The notes below the pieces were generated by a model. It made no database searches. It was not told where the DNA came from and saw only the letters and a program-made list of their open reading frames with translations. From the NCBI GenBank assembly GCA_028284195.1, contig JANQSE010000006.1, forward strand, positions 620,001-684,000: a stretch of DNA of 64,000 nucleotides. Reading direction: 5' to 3'. This document shows, in pieces, positions 32,701 through 41,690 of this stretch. The first letter of the stretch is position 1. Each line of letters opens with the position of its first letter. Position numbers and translations under genes: made by a program. The DNA comes from Balneola sp. (lineage in GTDB: Bacteria > Bacteroidota > Rhodothermia > Balneolales > Balneolaceae).

Positions 32701-35700
32701 TATAGGTTTTAACTTTTTTGCCATCGGGATCGGTGGTTTCAGTGAACGATAGTTTCTCTGATCCTACGGTTTCTACCCCATAGGCCTGCACCACAGATCC
32801 GTACGTGCTTTTGCCTCCCATGGGGATGGCTTCTTTAAGGCGGGAAAGTGGTGTTTTCTCGTATTCATTTTCGGCATAGGCGTAGCTGCCGTAGGCGGTG
32901 TTTGCCCGGCTTGCGTAGTCGTTTACGTACCCGAGCGACGAGCCTGTTTTGCTGAAGGGGCGGTAGCTTTCCCAGGGGCGGCCCAGGCTGTCGAAGTTAC
33001 TGGCGCTTACTATTACATTGCTGCCTTTTTTGGTTACGGTTTGGATGGCGCGGCCTAACCCGTCGGTGTATTCCCGGGAAGTACGGGTGGATGATCCTGT
33101 ATAAGAATCTGTTTCTACCCAGTTGGGATTGGTGGGACTGAACCCGGTTCCGGTGAATGTATAGTTAAATTCGTTGAGGGTTTGCCCGGCATTGTTCTTG
33201 ATTCTTTCCAGACGCTGATGGGAGTCGTATTCAAAGGTTTTTTTGTTGTCTTCGGGATCTGTTAATTCTGTGGCATTCCCATAGGTATCGTATTTCACGC
33301 TGTAGCATAAATCATCGGAAGCGCAGGGGGAGGAATCGAAACTGCCTATTTTTTTCTGGATGCCGGTGAGATACACCCCCCGGGTGTTGTTTACGGCATT
33401 TGCTGCTGTGCTCGCATTGGTAAACGGGCTGGCATTACTGCCGTAGTAGTATTTGGTTGCCCCTCCGTTGGCATCTTCTGTCTCTGTGGGATTACCGTAG
33501 GCGTCGTAGGTTTTTACCTCGGACAGAAGCACCGCATTACTCGTGGAAGGAGCGCTTGTTGTACTCCCGCTTTTCCATTGCCAGGTTTTATGCAGCCTCC
33601 ATGTGCTGCCCGGAGAAATGGAGGAGGAGTTGGTCCACTGCGTCCAGTTCTTGGCCAGGGTGGTGCTTCCGTTCTTTACTTCTACCGAGTAGGGCTGGGC
33701 GAACATATTCGCTGTGGCCATGCCCGGGTACTGCTGGTGGGCGTAGGCGTAGTGGGTGGTGCGTACCTGCCCACCGGAGTTGGTTTCGGCCTTGGAGATC
33801 AGCTGCATAAACCGGTTACTTCCATAGCTGCTGTCGGCATAGGTGTATTCGTTGATCACTTCAACAGGAGTTGCCCCGCCGTTAAAGACTTTAAGCGTAT
33901 CGCTTTTCAGGTGCTTCCACTGGTCATTGATCGTGTACGAACGTTGTACATAGGTGGTGTCTTCCGAGCCATTTAAGCCCGGTTCAATTTTTCGTTCCAA
34001 TTCCATGCCTTTCGCCCAGCTGTAAAAGAGAGAGGGGTAAGTTAAAAAACCTATTTTGTATTCATAATCCTGTGAGCGTGATTCTACCAACCCGCCTGTG
34101 TTATTGAATACTTCTTTTTTAACCAGGTTGCCCGAATAGGCATAGGGGATCTTTTCAAAATGGTGTACCACCTTGCCGTTTTCGCTTTGCGAGGAAATGG
34201 TTTCAGTTACTTTTTGGTAGCCCAGGTGGCCGCCTCTCACATCGCCCAGCTGGTAAAAGGCACTGGGTAGTATCTCATGATAATTGCACGTATAATACCC
34301 GTTGGTATCCGGGTCAGGAATAATGGAACTGCCGGTTTTTACGTATGTGGGCTCTCCGGAAATGGATCCGCTGGAACGCCCGCTGCCGTCGTCCATGTCG
34401 TAGGTATAGTTTTTTACGATATCATTGACACTGGAAACACCATCATGGAGTACGATCTTTTTTACCCGCATCCCTCCTGCTGCAATCTGGCCGGACTGTG
34501 CCGAGCCACCTACAAAACTATAATCATTGCCTTCGTAGGTAAACTGCGCGCTCCCCCCGGTAGGATAGGTGATCTTTGTTAACATACCATCGGTGGTGGG
34601 AGAAGGGTTCTGGTTGGCACCGGTATAGATTAGGGTTCCAAAGTAGGAGGTAGTGGGCACAAAGTGGGTGTTGGATGTTTGCCCGTTGTAATACCCCCAG
34701 TAGTCCACGGCGTAGGAGTTATAAGCAGGCAGCGACGATGGGTCATAGTCAAATTCATAGGCAGGCAACGCAGCAGTGCCTGTATGGTCGTATTCCCGAA
34801 TGCTGTCTAACCGTAATCTTGATGAGGTGCCTGCAAAGTATCCATGGGTAAAGCGCACTTCTTTCAGCAAGGCGCCGTTTTCATAAACCTTTATATTGGA
34901 TAAGCGTCGTTCATTGGGCAGATCGCTGCGGGAGGCATGGTTGAATTGAATATAGGTATTGGGATTTTCTGAGCTCTTTATTTTTGTAAGATAGGTTACA
35001 AAGTTGCTTACATCGGTCATGGTTTCCAGCTCTCCGTCCGGCACGGCGTTGCAGGGAACCCCGGAGTTTTCGTAGATGATCCGGCCGTGCGAGAAGGTAG
35101 TTTGTGAGCTGAGATACGAACCGGTTGTGTATTCCAGGATAATATCGTCGGTGGTTTGGGGATGGTCGATTTTTTCCAGGTACCATGCGGTGTATGCCGA
35201 ATGAGAAGAGCTTCCTGCTTCGTTACCGCTATAGGAAGAATTTGTGATCGTAGTAGTTTGTTCTGTCTTACCAAAGGTGTACACAATACCTTGCTCGTCG
35301 GTTACCTCCCAGGAGGTAATGGTATAGCCGGATTTGATGGGTTCTATTTTTACTTTTTGCTTGAACTGTAACCGAAAATGCCCGTCCATAAATATCATTT
35401 TCCCGGAAACGGTTGGGGTGGAAATGTAAAATTCGTCGGGCTCCGCATCATAATCTCCTTCGGCTATCTGGTCCAGTATTACTTTGCCGGCGTGGGTATT
35501 GGGCTGGGGAAGCGATGCCTTTAAACTGCTTGCGGTATGGATGTATGCTTTGTTGTCTTTATCGTCGGCTATACCTCTGATGACCCGCGTGATGACTCCC
35601 CCGGCCTGCAGGTTCCAACCCAGGCCAACCCAGCTGGCCCGCTCCTGTACTTTCAGCCCGGTGCTTTGGTAGTTCAGGGTAACGGGCAGCGAAATGTTTC

Positions 35701-35917
35701 CCCTGTCAAAAGTATATATGGGTATGGGTATCGAGGAGGTTCCGTTGTACAGATCTACCGGAATCTCTTCGATCTTTGCAAAAGAAAAGGCTGTTGGGGA
35801 TGGAAAGGCTTTTACCCCCGAATGATGAAATAAATTATCATCCTGGGCTAGTGTCCAATTGGGGGCTATCATCAACACAAAGAAACTAAACAGTACTATA
35901 CTTTTTCTACAACTCAT
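29732..35917 (-). CDS. Complete secreted RHS-repeat polymorphic toxin
   Basis: A 2061-residue protein. A signal peptide ends at LAQ (about 23-25). The N-terminal beta-rich region is typical of Bacteroidota RHS proteins (SPTAFSFAKIEEIPVDLYNG, LPVTLNYQSTGLKVQ, GLGWNLQAGG). YD/RHS repeats fill about 800-1650 (for example YDKQGNMISKTGTD, YDIQGRLTRINN), making the shell that encloses the toxin in known RHS proteins. The core ends at DPDG near 1848-1851. The 210-residue tip contains a Gly-rich hydrophobic segment (GIAGGYILGKGI) and a last domain with FGRNKNQSYHAFRHLHETG and NGKTYKYSAFKNAKGEVNVG, of RNase-like look but no firm family. The core is visibly richer in G+C than the tip and the surroundings. 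No type IX sorting domain seen. Confidence 0.9.
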   Translation of the reverse strand: MSCRKSIVLFSFFVLMIAPNWTLAQDDNLFHHSGVKAFPSPTAFSFAKIEEIPVDLYNGTSSIPIPIYTFDRGNISLPVTLNYQSTGLKVQERASWVGLGWNLQAGGVITRVIRGIADDKDNKAYIHTASSLKASLPQPNTHAGKVILDQIAEGDYDAEPDEFYISTPTVSGKMIFMDGHFRLQFKQKVKIEPIKSGYTITSWEVTDEQGIVYTFGKTEQTTTITNSSYSGNEAGSSSHSAYTAWYLEKIDHPQTTDDIILEYTTGSYLSSQTTFSHGRIIYENSGVPCNAVPDGELETMTDVSNFVTYLTKIKSSENPNTYIQFNHASRSDLPNERRLSNIKVYENGALLKEVRFTHGYFAGTSSRLRLDSIREYDHTGTAALPAYEFDYDPSSLPAYNSYAVDYWGYYNGQTSNTHFVPTTSYFGTLIYTGANQNPSPTTDGMLTKITYPTGGSAQFTYEGNDYSFVGGSAQSGQIAAGGMRVKKIVLHDGVSSVNDIVKNYTYDMDDGSGRSSGSISGEPTYVKTGSSIIPDPDTNGYYTCNYHEILPSAFYQLGDVRGGHLGYQKVTETISSQSENGKVVHHFEKIPYAYSGNLVKKEVFNNTGGLVESRSQDYEYKIGFLTYPSLFYSWAKGMELERKIEPGLNGSEDTTYVQRSYTINDQWKHLKSDTLKVFNGGATPVEVINEYTYADSSYGSNRFMQLISKAETNSGGQVRTTHYAYAHQQYPGMATANMFAQPYSVEVKNGSTTLAKNWTQWTNSSSISPGSTWRLHKTWQWKSGSTTSAPSTSNAVLLSEVKTYDAYGNPTETEDANGGATKYYYGSNASPFTNASTAANAVNNTRGVYLTGIQKKIGSFDSSPCASDDLCYSVKYDTYGNATELTDPEDNKKTFEYDSHQRLERIKNNAGQTLNEFNYTFTGTGFSPTNPNWVETDSYTGSSTRTSREYTDGLGRAIQTVTKKGSNVIVSASNFDSLGRPWESYRPFSKTGSSLGYVNDYASRANTAYGSYAYAENEYEKTPLSRLKEAIPMGGKSTYGSVVQAYGVETVGSEKLSFTETTDPDGKKVKTYTDGWGRTRRVVADPAGINAITENIYNELGQLTETRHPNYFSPPGGSSASDWKTTYAYDKQGNMISKTGTDFGTVKYAYNKAGLLRYSQTQQQANDNEVAFSTYDELGRIKTTGIAPYTGSFTALDGNSSQAFESTSANINGANAYDAKPGTSVFPWNQVSSSLITGFTANNTKGKMVAGIYRVGTNSPAGTTNPWQLELYSYDEEGRVVTKEVHMGAKTAWKGTITYTYNRQGEVTRRKVTFNSKTLYHHYEYNDLGQLTEVTLTMDGTADTEPAEVTYEYHADGQLKKRTFRGGTAMDYTYDIQGRLTRINNPASASYPFSAKYTYFDNGNIQESEFYNPLQAVASGHNRYKYVHTYDNLNRLKSASYQNYNGSWIASNKFKVNNLGYDKQGNIESLTRYDENGSYIDYLEYFYNAGTNKLSEIDEFAGTTGSIDWDAEYTGSFGYDANGNMTSQAGKFTSITYNEFNLPSTVNTGSQTLDALYNSSGNRILKEYSSGTWTYYLRDGSETLATINNAGDVEFNILGLGVEGVAEVSNPSGVFNTSGTITFESENNNTSGSADGRIKAGKTSGVLDWQNYDWYYFDITNAGTVNYTLTSHAYYQPSNTSTSYQIEFKNSGLTTVKSSSGMRPLSSSFSVTPGRYYVRVYSYAYTSGEGYGIQLSGTPLATIASKFYLKDHLGSIRAIVDDAGNHEESFDYYPFGLEMPDRSSTSDYAYKYTGHERDKETGINIDYMLARGYDPTLARFLQVDPLYDNYPEMSPYAYVGNNPLNAIDPDGRTIYYVNGKAVFDDGEDNALNVYTTQDILDSFTDDDGVVDWDGVRNDKNSFTLITDRKKYRRWANTIADNIYDAFNGEVKVSTDSKGNITYQTSSDIIFGWWRDAAIGIAGGYILGKGISMFVKTGSGGFKLVFGRNKNQSYHAFRHLHETGADGVKVADAIAKDLKARYNSLPINQGKRFTVTVNGKTYKYSAFKNAKGEVNVGTIFDK
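30581..30685 (-). repeat. RHS core repeat, copy B
   Basis: The copy of 27879-27983 that lies inside the complete RHS gene (four mismatches in about 105 bases). It lies about 210 bases before the core/tip boundary, where a crossover would swap toxin and immunity genes together. Confidence 0.85.
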
Positions 35918-36242
35918 AATACATACACTTTATATTTTGGCATTATAATTAATGGCAGGTAAGACAGGTTCACACCTTATTGCTTACAAAGAAGATTGTA
36001 AACAATTGTAAAACACTATCTGTAAAAAAGCAAGGTGTTTGTTGGATGGCGCCAGCCTTTAGTACTGCACTGCAACAAAGAAAAGAGCTGGAGCGGGGTA
36101 ACTTGATGACTGATTACGGTTTTGGCAGAAAGCCAGTTTCATACTCAACCAGCTATGAATTATTGTAAAAGCTATGGGTGTATCAAGAATACAGATTCCT
36201 GTTTGCGTGGGAATTATCTAACGTCCACAGAAATCGTTACAA
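35918..36242. other. Intergenic region between RHS and alkaline phosphatase genes
   Basis: Here 325 bases hold no convincing gene. The 62-codon frame at 35980-36168 has no family pattern or ribosome site. The minus-strand promoter of the RHS gene must be near 35920-36000, but I could not place it. ACACCTTattGC (near 35971) and GCAAGGTGT (near 36031) form a loose inverted repeat. Confidence 0.4.
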
Positions 36243-37409
36243 TTATTTCTTAATAACCGGAAATTCACCAAAGTTCATTAGCTCGGCAATCTTAATACCT
36301 ACATCCGTATTTTCGTGCCAGCCCGAAAATTGAATAGCGTGCGGGCCGTAGGCAGCCATTGAAATAGGAATTCCTGTGTGATAATCGGTTACCCAGCTTA
36401 CTTTTAATTTTTTTGGATCTTCAGAGGTGTTTAGCATAGTCATCCCTCCTGTTTCATGATCGGCTGTAAGCACAACTAAGGTTTCACCATCTTTTTCTGC
36501 AAAATCTAATGCTACTTTTACGGCGGCATCAAAGTCTTTTACTTCTCTGATAACATAGTCCGCATCATTACTGTGGCCGCCCCAATCAATCTGACTCCCT
36601 TCTATCATCAGGAAAAACCCATTTTCATTGTCTTGCAGCTTTGAAAGTGCAACTTTAGCCATTTCTTCAGAAGTGGGAGTACGCCCTTCGCTAGGCATTC
36701 CTTCATTCGAAAATAATCCGAGTAACTTATCCCCTTCAACATTCTGCATTTCTTCCTTTGTTTCAACAAATACATACCCTTTATTTTCGAATTCTTCAAT
36801 CAGGTTTCTGTCGTCATTTCTGGAACTGCCTTCTTCATCTTTCGGAATAAAATATTCTTTACCTCCGCCTAGTAGAACATCCACGCCAGACTCAACAAAA
36901 TGCTCAGCAATGCCAGCCTGATTTCTGCGAGATTCGACGTGTGCTGCAAAGCTTGCCGGAGTTGCATGTGTGATGGTAGAAGTGGCCACCAAACCGGTAC
37001 TCATTCCACGTTCTTCGGCAATTTCTACCAGGGTTTTGCAGTGCTTTCCGTCAGGCAGGTAAGCAATCATACCATTGTTCGTTTTCATCCCGCAAGAGTA
37101 AGCAGTAGCCCCTGCAGCAGAATCTGTGATTAACGAATTGGCTGAATAGGTTTTAACAACTCCTGTTACAGGCATTCTTTGCATGTTCAAATATCCTCCG
37201 GCCCCAACCAAATTAAGCTGCCCCGATGATATTTGAGCTAAGCCGGTTCCATCTGCAATTAACAGAATTACATTTTTAATCGGCTTATTTTCAACTAATG
37301 AAAAACGCTCAATGTTTGATGTTGTTGTAGGCTTTACATCGATTTCCTGCTTGCCTGATGAACAAGCCAGCCCAAATATTAAAGCTAAAATTATGTATTT
37401 GAATTTCAT
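36243..37409 (-). CDS. Alkaline phosphatase family lipoprotein
   Basis: A 388-residue phosphomonoesterase of the PhoA superfamily, anchored as a lipoprotein (lipobox FGLAC, Cys16). Metal and catalytic positions visible: LLIADGTG with Asp53, TDSAAGATA with nucleophile Ser97, ITHATPASFAAHV, GGHSNDAD and DHETGGM. It would release phosphate from organic esters in the periplasm or at the surface. At 388 aa it is compact, without the long insertions of some PhoA enzymes. It stands alone; no Pho box was recognised. Confidence 0.92.
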   Translation of the reverse strand: MKFKYIILALIFGLACSSGKQEIDVKPTTTSNIERFSLVENKPIKNVILLIADGTGLAQISSGQLNLVGAGGYLNMQRMPVTGVVKTYSANSLITDSAAGATAYSCGMKTNNGMIAYLPDGKHCKTLVEIAEERGMSTGLVATSTITHATPASFAAHVESRRNQAGIAEHFVESGVDVLLGGGKEYFIPKDEEGSSRNDDRNLIEEFENKGYVFVETKEEMQNVEGDKLLGLFSNEGMPSEGRTPTSEEMAKVALSKLQDNENGFFLMIEGSQIDWGGHSNDADYVIREVKDFDAAVKVALDFAEKDGETLVVLTADHETGGMTMLNTSEDPKKLKVSWVTDYHTGIPISMAAYGPHAIQFSGWHENTDVGIKIAELMNFGEFPVIKK

Positions 37410-37471
37410 GCTAAGAGTATTAAAAATTTAAAAGTAGAATATATCTTTTGTGAAACAAACGCACCAGCCAT

Positions 37472-39070
37472 TTACTTGCCAAATTTTGGGATAAAACTTT
37501 TAATTAAACCCCACATTCCTTTTGAAGGTTTGCGAACTGTTTGTTTTCGTTCAGTAGCTTTTCCTATTCTTTCAGGAGCTTCAAAATCTTTTCTGATTGC
37601 GGCTTTCTTTTTCTGGTTTTGTTTTGGTTTTTCTTTCTTAGGGTCTTTTTCTTTTTTGAGTTTTACCTCAACTTTTTTCCCGGAAGCTTTTTTAGAAGGC
37701 TTCTGCTTGTTTTCCTTACCGGGTTCGGGCTTTGGTTTACCTTTCAACTCAATAATAACCTTACCTTCTTTGCTGGTAGATATCTTAACTGTTTCTTTTT
37801 CAAGGTTTATCGGTTTTGAATCAACTGCTTTTTCAGATTTTTCATCTTTCTTTTTGGATGTGCTTTTTCCGGACTGCCTTTTTTCTTTAAGTTTTACCTC
37901 AACTTTTTTATTCCCTTTTGATGACTGAGCTGATTTGCCTGATTTCTCTGCTTCAGCTTTCTCATCTGGTAATTCAAGGACTTTTAAATCGTCTCCTACT
38001 TTTTTCTTAATGGGATCAAAGAACTTCTGATCTGCCTTGCTCACCAATGTTACTGCAATGCCTTCTTTGTCGTATCTCCCCGTTCTGCCTATTCGATGGA
38101 TATAATCTTCTACTGCTTTGGGTACATCATAATTGACTATGAGAGAAACATTATCGATATCTATTCCACGTGCGAGTACATCAGTAGCCACAATTACCGG
38201 AACAGCACCATTTTTAAATGCCCTTAAAGAAGCTGTACGCTCGTCCTGTGTTCGGTCTCCATGAATGCTGCCTGCCTTAATCCCTTTTTGGTTGAGCAAT
38301 CGTTCAAGTTCATTGGTTCCTTTTTTTGTGGCTGAAAAAACAATGCAAGAGCTCCAGTCTAAGTTATCCAACACATATTGAACCGCTCCCAGTTTTTTGC
38401 GCGGCGGAGCAAAATAAGCCCGTTGATCAACCTGCTTTGATGTGGTAGAAACTTCTATTTCTATCTTTACAGGATCTTTCATTACACTGCGCATCAATTT
38501 CTGTAATTCTTTAGGCATAGTTGCTGAAAACAGCATCGTGTGGCGTTTCTTTGGGAGTTTGTCGATGATGTGATTTACATCCGGAAGAAAGCCCATATCC
38601 AGCATCCTGTCAGCTTCATCTAACACCAGAAAATTAATATTACTGAAATCGACATCCAGCACTTTCATCTGATCGATCAATCGCCCCGGCGTCGCCACGA
38701 TTATATCAACCCCTGCCCGAATAGCATCTGCCTGGCGGGAGAAATCCTCACCGCCGATAATAGTGGCCGAGCTGATTCCGGAATGATACCCTAAAGCAAA
38801 TATTTGTTCATCAATTTGCTGAGCAAGTTCCCTCGTGGGTGATAGTATTAACGCCTTTGTACCTTGTGCCGGATTTCTTAGAATTAATTCAATAATCGGA
38901 ATTACAAAGGCTCCCGTTTTGCCTGTTCCTGTTTGTGCCGCCCCTAAAATATCTTTGCCGTGCAAAGCTTCCGGTATGCTCTGTTGCTGAATGGGTGTTG
39001 GTTCTGAGTAACCTATATCATTCAAACCCATTTGCAGAGACTCATGGAGCTCAAAATCATTAAATGTCAA
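37472..39070 (-). CDS. DEAD-box RNA helicase (RhlE-like) with Lys-rich tail
   Basis: A 532-residue RNA helicase. The Q motif (FELHESLQMGL...PTPIQQQSIP), AQTGTGKT, PTRELAQQ, TPGRL, DEADRMLDMGF, SAT, and HRIGRTGR are intact. After residue about 385 comes a 150-residue Lys/Glu/Pro tail with repeated KKVEVKLK units, likely unstructured and RNA-binding. RhlE-type enzymes remodel ribosomal and messenger RNA. The divergent FKBP gene begins 127 bases away. Confidence 0.93.
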   Translation of the reverse strand: MTFNDFELHESLQMGLNDIGYSEPTPIQQQSIPEALHGKDILGAAQTGTGKTGAFVIPIIELILRNPAQGTKALILSPTRELAQQIDEQIFALGYHSGISSATIIGGEDFSRQADAIRAGVDIIVATPGRLIDQMKVLDVDFSNINFLVLDEADRMLDMGFLPDVNHIIDKLPKKRHTMLFSATMPKELQKLMRSVMKDPVKIEIEVSTTSKQVDQRAYFAPPRKKLGAVQYVLDNLDWSSCIVFSATKKGTNELERLLNQKGIKAGSIHGDRTQDERTASLRAFKNGAVPVIVATDVLARGIDIDNVSLIVNYDVPKAVEDYIHRIGRTGRYDKEGIAVTLVSKADQKFFDPIKKKVGDDLKVLELPDEKAEAEKSGKSAQSSKGNKKVEVKLKEKRQSGKSTSKKKDEKSEKAVDSKPINLEKETVKISTSKEGKVIIELKGKPKPEPGKENKQKPSKKASGKKVEVKLKKEKDPKKEKPKQNQKKKAAIRKDFEAPERIGKATERKQTVRKPSKGMWGLIKSFIPKFGK

Positions 39071-39196
39071 AGTGCTAAATTTCTTAAAAGTTCAAAATCA
39101 TGTAAATATACACAGAAAGATGAGAATATATATTCCACTTTGGTTCTATTTTGTCCTACTTTTAACGATTAATAAATTTTAAATAAAACCTAACTC

Positions 39197-39940
39197 ATGA
39201 CTTTTAAAAACATCGCAAAATCGGTTTTTACCTTACTATTTTTAATTACAACAGCCTGCCAAACATCAGACGGACCGCTTATTGATAAAGACAAAAAAAT
39301 TTCATCGAAGCAAGATAGCGTCAGCTTTGCATTAGGATATCAAAATGGAGAATTCTTAGCCCGTGAAGGAGCCACAGAGTTTAATTACGATGCTTATGTA
39401 GCCGGTTTTATTAATGGTATTGAAGGCAATGAAAGCCTGGATCAAACTACCAGAGCTAATCTTATTGATGACTTTCGTTTTGAACTTTCTCAGGCTATAA
39501 AAAAGAAAAATAAAGAAGAGGGAGAAATCTTTCTCGCAGAAAATAAAACTAAAGAAGGCGTGATAGAAACCGCATCGGGCCTGCAATACAAAGTTCTTAA
39601 AGAGGGAACCGGAAAATCTCCTGAAGCTACCAGCACAGTAAGTGTGAATTATGAAGGACAACTGCTTGATGGCACTTATTTTGATACCAACAATAAGGAG
39701 TTGGCGCAAGCAGAAGGTTTATATGATGCACGAAGAGAACCTTACGGCCCTATTGAGTTTCCTTTGAACCGGGTAATATCTGGCTGGACAGAAGGTGTAC
39801 AATTGATGAAAGAAGGAGCTATTTACGAATTTTATATTCCATCTGATTTGGCTTACGGTTCTAATACTCGCCCGGGAGGGCCAATCGGGCCTAACAGCAC
39901 GCTAATCTTTAAAGTTGAACTGTTGGAAGTAAAAGAATAG
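39197..39940 (+). CDS. FKBP-type peptidyl-prolyl isomerase, lipoprotein
   Basis: A 247-residue periplasmic folding factor. The signal ends in lipobox ITTAC (Cys21). Residues about 30-110 are the helical FKBP_N dimerisation domain (QDSVSFALGYQNGEF...). Residues about 125-247 are the isomerase: SGLQYKVLKEGTG, VSVNYEGQLLDGTYFDT, GWTEGVQLMKEG, IPSDLAYG and STLIFKVELL. It corresponds to FkpA/Mip-like proteins. A strong hairpin terminator follows at 40001. Confidence 0.93.
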   Translation: MTFKNIAKSVFTLLFLITTACQTSDGPLIDKDKKISSKQDSVSFALGYQNGEFLAREGATEFNYDAYVAGFINGIEGNESLDQTTRANLIDDFRFELSQAIKKKNKEEGEIFLAENKTKEGVIETASGLQYKVLKEGTGKSPEATSTVSVNYEGQLLDGTYFDTNNKELAQAEGLYDARREPYGPIEFPLNRVISGWTEGVQLMKEGAIYEFYIPSDLAYGSNTRPGGPIGPNSTLIFKVELLEVKE

Positions 39941-40000
39941 GAAAAGGGATATCGTCCCATTTCCTATGAACTCATTGGTTTTTTCGGGATAAAAATCAAA

Positions 40001-40028
40001 AAGCTGTAATATTTCTGTATTACGGCTT
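40001..40028. terminator. Bidirectional intrinsic terminator
   Basis: An 11-bp stem with one G-T pair (40001-40011 with 40018-40028) and a 6-base loop. It is flanked by T at 40027-40034 on the plus strand and by A at 39996-40002 (T on the minus strand), so it can end both the FKBP gene and the converging recD gene. Confidence 0.85.
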
Positions 40029-40043
40029 TTTTTTGATAAAAAG

Positions 40044-41690
40044 TCAGGCTAGCAATTTTTTGGATATTCCACTATTTCTGGAAACTCTGTTAAGAATCGC
40101 CTCCCGAAGAATAGCTTCGCTTCCTATTATAAGGGCAGATTGGCGGGCTCTTGTTACACTTGTGTACAATAATTCTTTTGATAGAACAGGATTAAAAGCA
40201 ACCGGAAGAAGCAAAACCACATCTTTAAACTCTGAACCCTGACTTTTATGTACAGTAATGGCATATGCCGGCTCATGGTGTTTAACTTGAAGAATCGGAA
40301 TGTGTTTGTTCTCTCCAAACAGAACTAAAAACTGGCCATCTTCAGCTTTATAACAAGTCCCGATTTCGCCATTGCTTAATCCTGCAGAAAAATCATTCTT
40401 TGTAATCAGAATTCTTCTGCCGGGATACCATTCGTCCTCGTCTGAAATACCTTGATGCAATTTTATTTTAGTTTCTACCTTTGCATTGATCTGCTCAGAA
40501 CCCAATAGCCCTTTTCTGTTCGAACATAAGATCTGAGTATTGTAATCACCTTCGGCAACTTGCTCAGCATAGCCATCTAATAATTTCGAAATCATTTCTG
40601 TATCCGGAGTTTTAATTTCAACACCTTCAAACATGTTTGCTATCCTGAACACTTCATCAGGTTTTTGAGTGTTAATAGCGGCAGCCAGTTCATTAATTCC
40701 GGAAAAAGTTCCCGAGCGGTACGATTGTGTTAAGAGTACCATGTTTTCTTGCAGCACATTTTTTTGAGGTGATTGATCTTCATCAGCACTATTGGCCGGA
40801 TTAAAACAGATATCACCTAATACGGAACCAGCTTCTACTGATGCGAGTTGATCTTTATCGCCAAGTAAAATCAGCTTAACATCATCCTTTACTGCTCTTA
40901 TCAACCCAATCCACAAACGCAAATCCAGCATAGAAGCTTCGTCAACAATTACCACATCATAGTTTAATTTGTTATGGTAGTTATATCGGAACTCTCCGGA
41001 GCTTTTGGCACCCAGTAAACGATGCAGTGTTACCGGTTCTAAATCACTAAAATCATCTGCCAGCGATTCTTTAAGCCTGCCTGCTGCTTTTCCGGTTGGT
41101 GCAGCAAGTGCAATCCTGGCTGTGCTGTGTAAGCGCACCAGCTCTTTTATAATTTCTCTAACTGTATAGGTTTTACCAGTGCCGGGAGCACCAGAGATAA
41201 TCACAAGATTTTTGCTTACTGATAAATGAACCGCAGCTTTTTGCTGCTTGTGCAGTAATTCCAGGTTTTCATCTAAAGCATCAATAGAAATAGCTTCGTT
41301 CTTTTCTGAGGCTTTCTTCTTTAGCCACTCCACAAATTCCGTCTCGTATTCCCAATACTTTTGCAGGTATAGCCTGTTTTCTTCTAAAACAAGAGGCAGG
41401 TAATCTCCCGGCTTGCCTACAAATTTTGACTTTGCAAGCTCTTTTTTGATTTGAACCGGAGTTAATGATGTTAAACCCAACTTGATTGCAAGTTGAGAAG
41501 AGCCCAGTTTTGACAAATCGCTGCAAATATGCCCCTGCTTTTGCCCATTCGAAAGTAATACTGCGCAATTTACAAGGATTCTGGTTGCTGCCGGCTCTTT
41601 CCTTAGAATAAAGCGGACAAATTCAAATTCAAAGGCTCCTATATCTCCTTCCTGCTTTAACTCCCTTAAAAAGTCCAGGGCATCAAACAT
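40044..41690 (-). CDS. recD: RecD, exodeoxyribonuclease V alpha subunit
   Basis: A 548-residue 5'-3' helicase subunit of RecBCD. An N-terminal RecB-contact domain (about 1-110) precedes the SF1B motor with ISGAPGTGKTYTV (165-177), VDEASMLDL, LLGDKDQLASVEAGSVLGD and the late motif AYAITVHKSQGSEF (UvrD_C_2). Slightly shorter than the Escherichia coli protein (about 608 aa). The start overlaps the recB end by eight bases; order recC-recB-recD differs from the recC-ptrA-recB-recD order of enterobacteria. The complex resects double-strand ends and loads RecA. Confidence 0.92.
   Translation of the reverse strand: MFDALDFLRELKQEGDIGAFEFEFVRFILRKEPAATRILVNCAVLLSNGQKQGHICSDLSKLGSSQLAIKLGLTSLTPVQIKKELAKSKFVGKPGDYLPLVLEENRLYLQKYWEYETEFVEWLKKKASEKNEAISIDALDENLELLHKQQKAAVHLSVSKNLVIISGAPGTGKTYTVREIIKELVRLHSTARIALAAPTGKAAGRLKESLADDFSDLEPVTLHRLLGAKSSGEFRYNYHNKLNYDVVIVDEASMLDLRLWIGLIRAVKDDVKLILLGDKDQLASVEAGSVLGDICFNPANSADEDQSPQKNVLQENMVLLTQSYRSGTFSGINELAAAINTQKPDEVFRIANMFEGVEIKTPDTEMISKLLDGYAEQVAEGDYNTQILCSNRKGLLGSEQINAKVETKIKLHQGISDEDEWYPGRRILITKNDFSAGLSNGEIGTCYKAEDGQFLVLFGENKHIPILQVKHHEPAYAITVHKSQGSEFKDVVLLLPVAFNPVLSKELLYTSVTRARQSALIIGSEAILREAILNRVSRNSGISKKLLA

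Noticed and set aside
35980-36168. 62-codon frame before the RHS gene
   Set aside because: No ribosome site, motif or neighbour supports it; kept as intergenic.
23443-36242. Prophage or type VI secretion origin for the toxin island
   Set aside because: No phage structural gene, VgrG, Hcp or PAAR was seen, and the RHS protein carries a Sec signal peptide.
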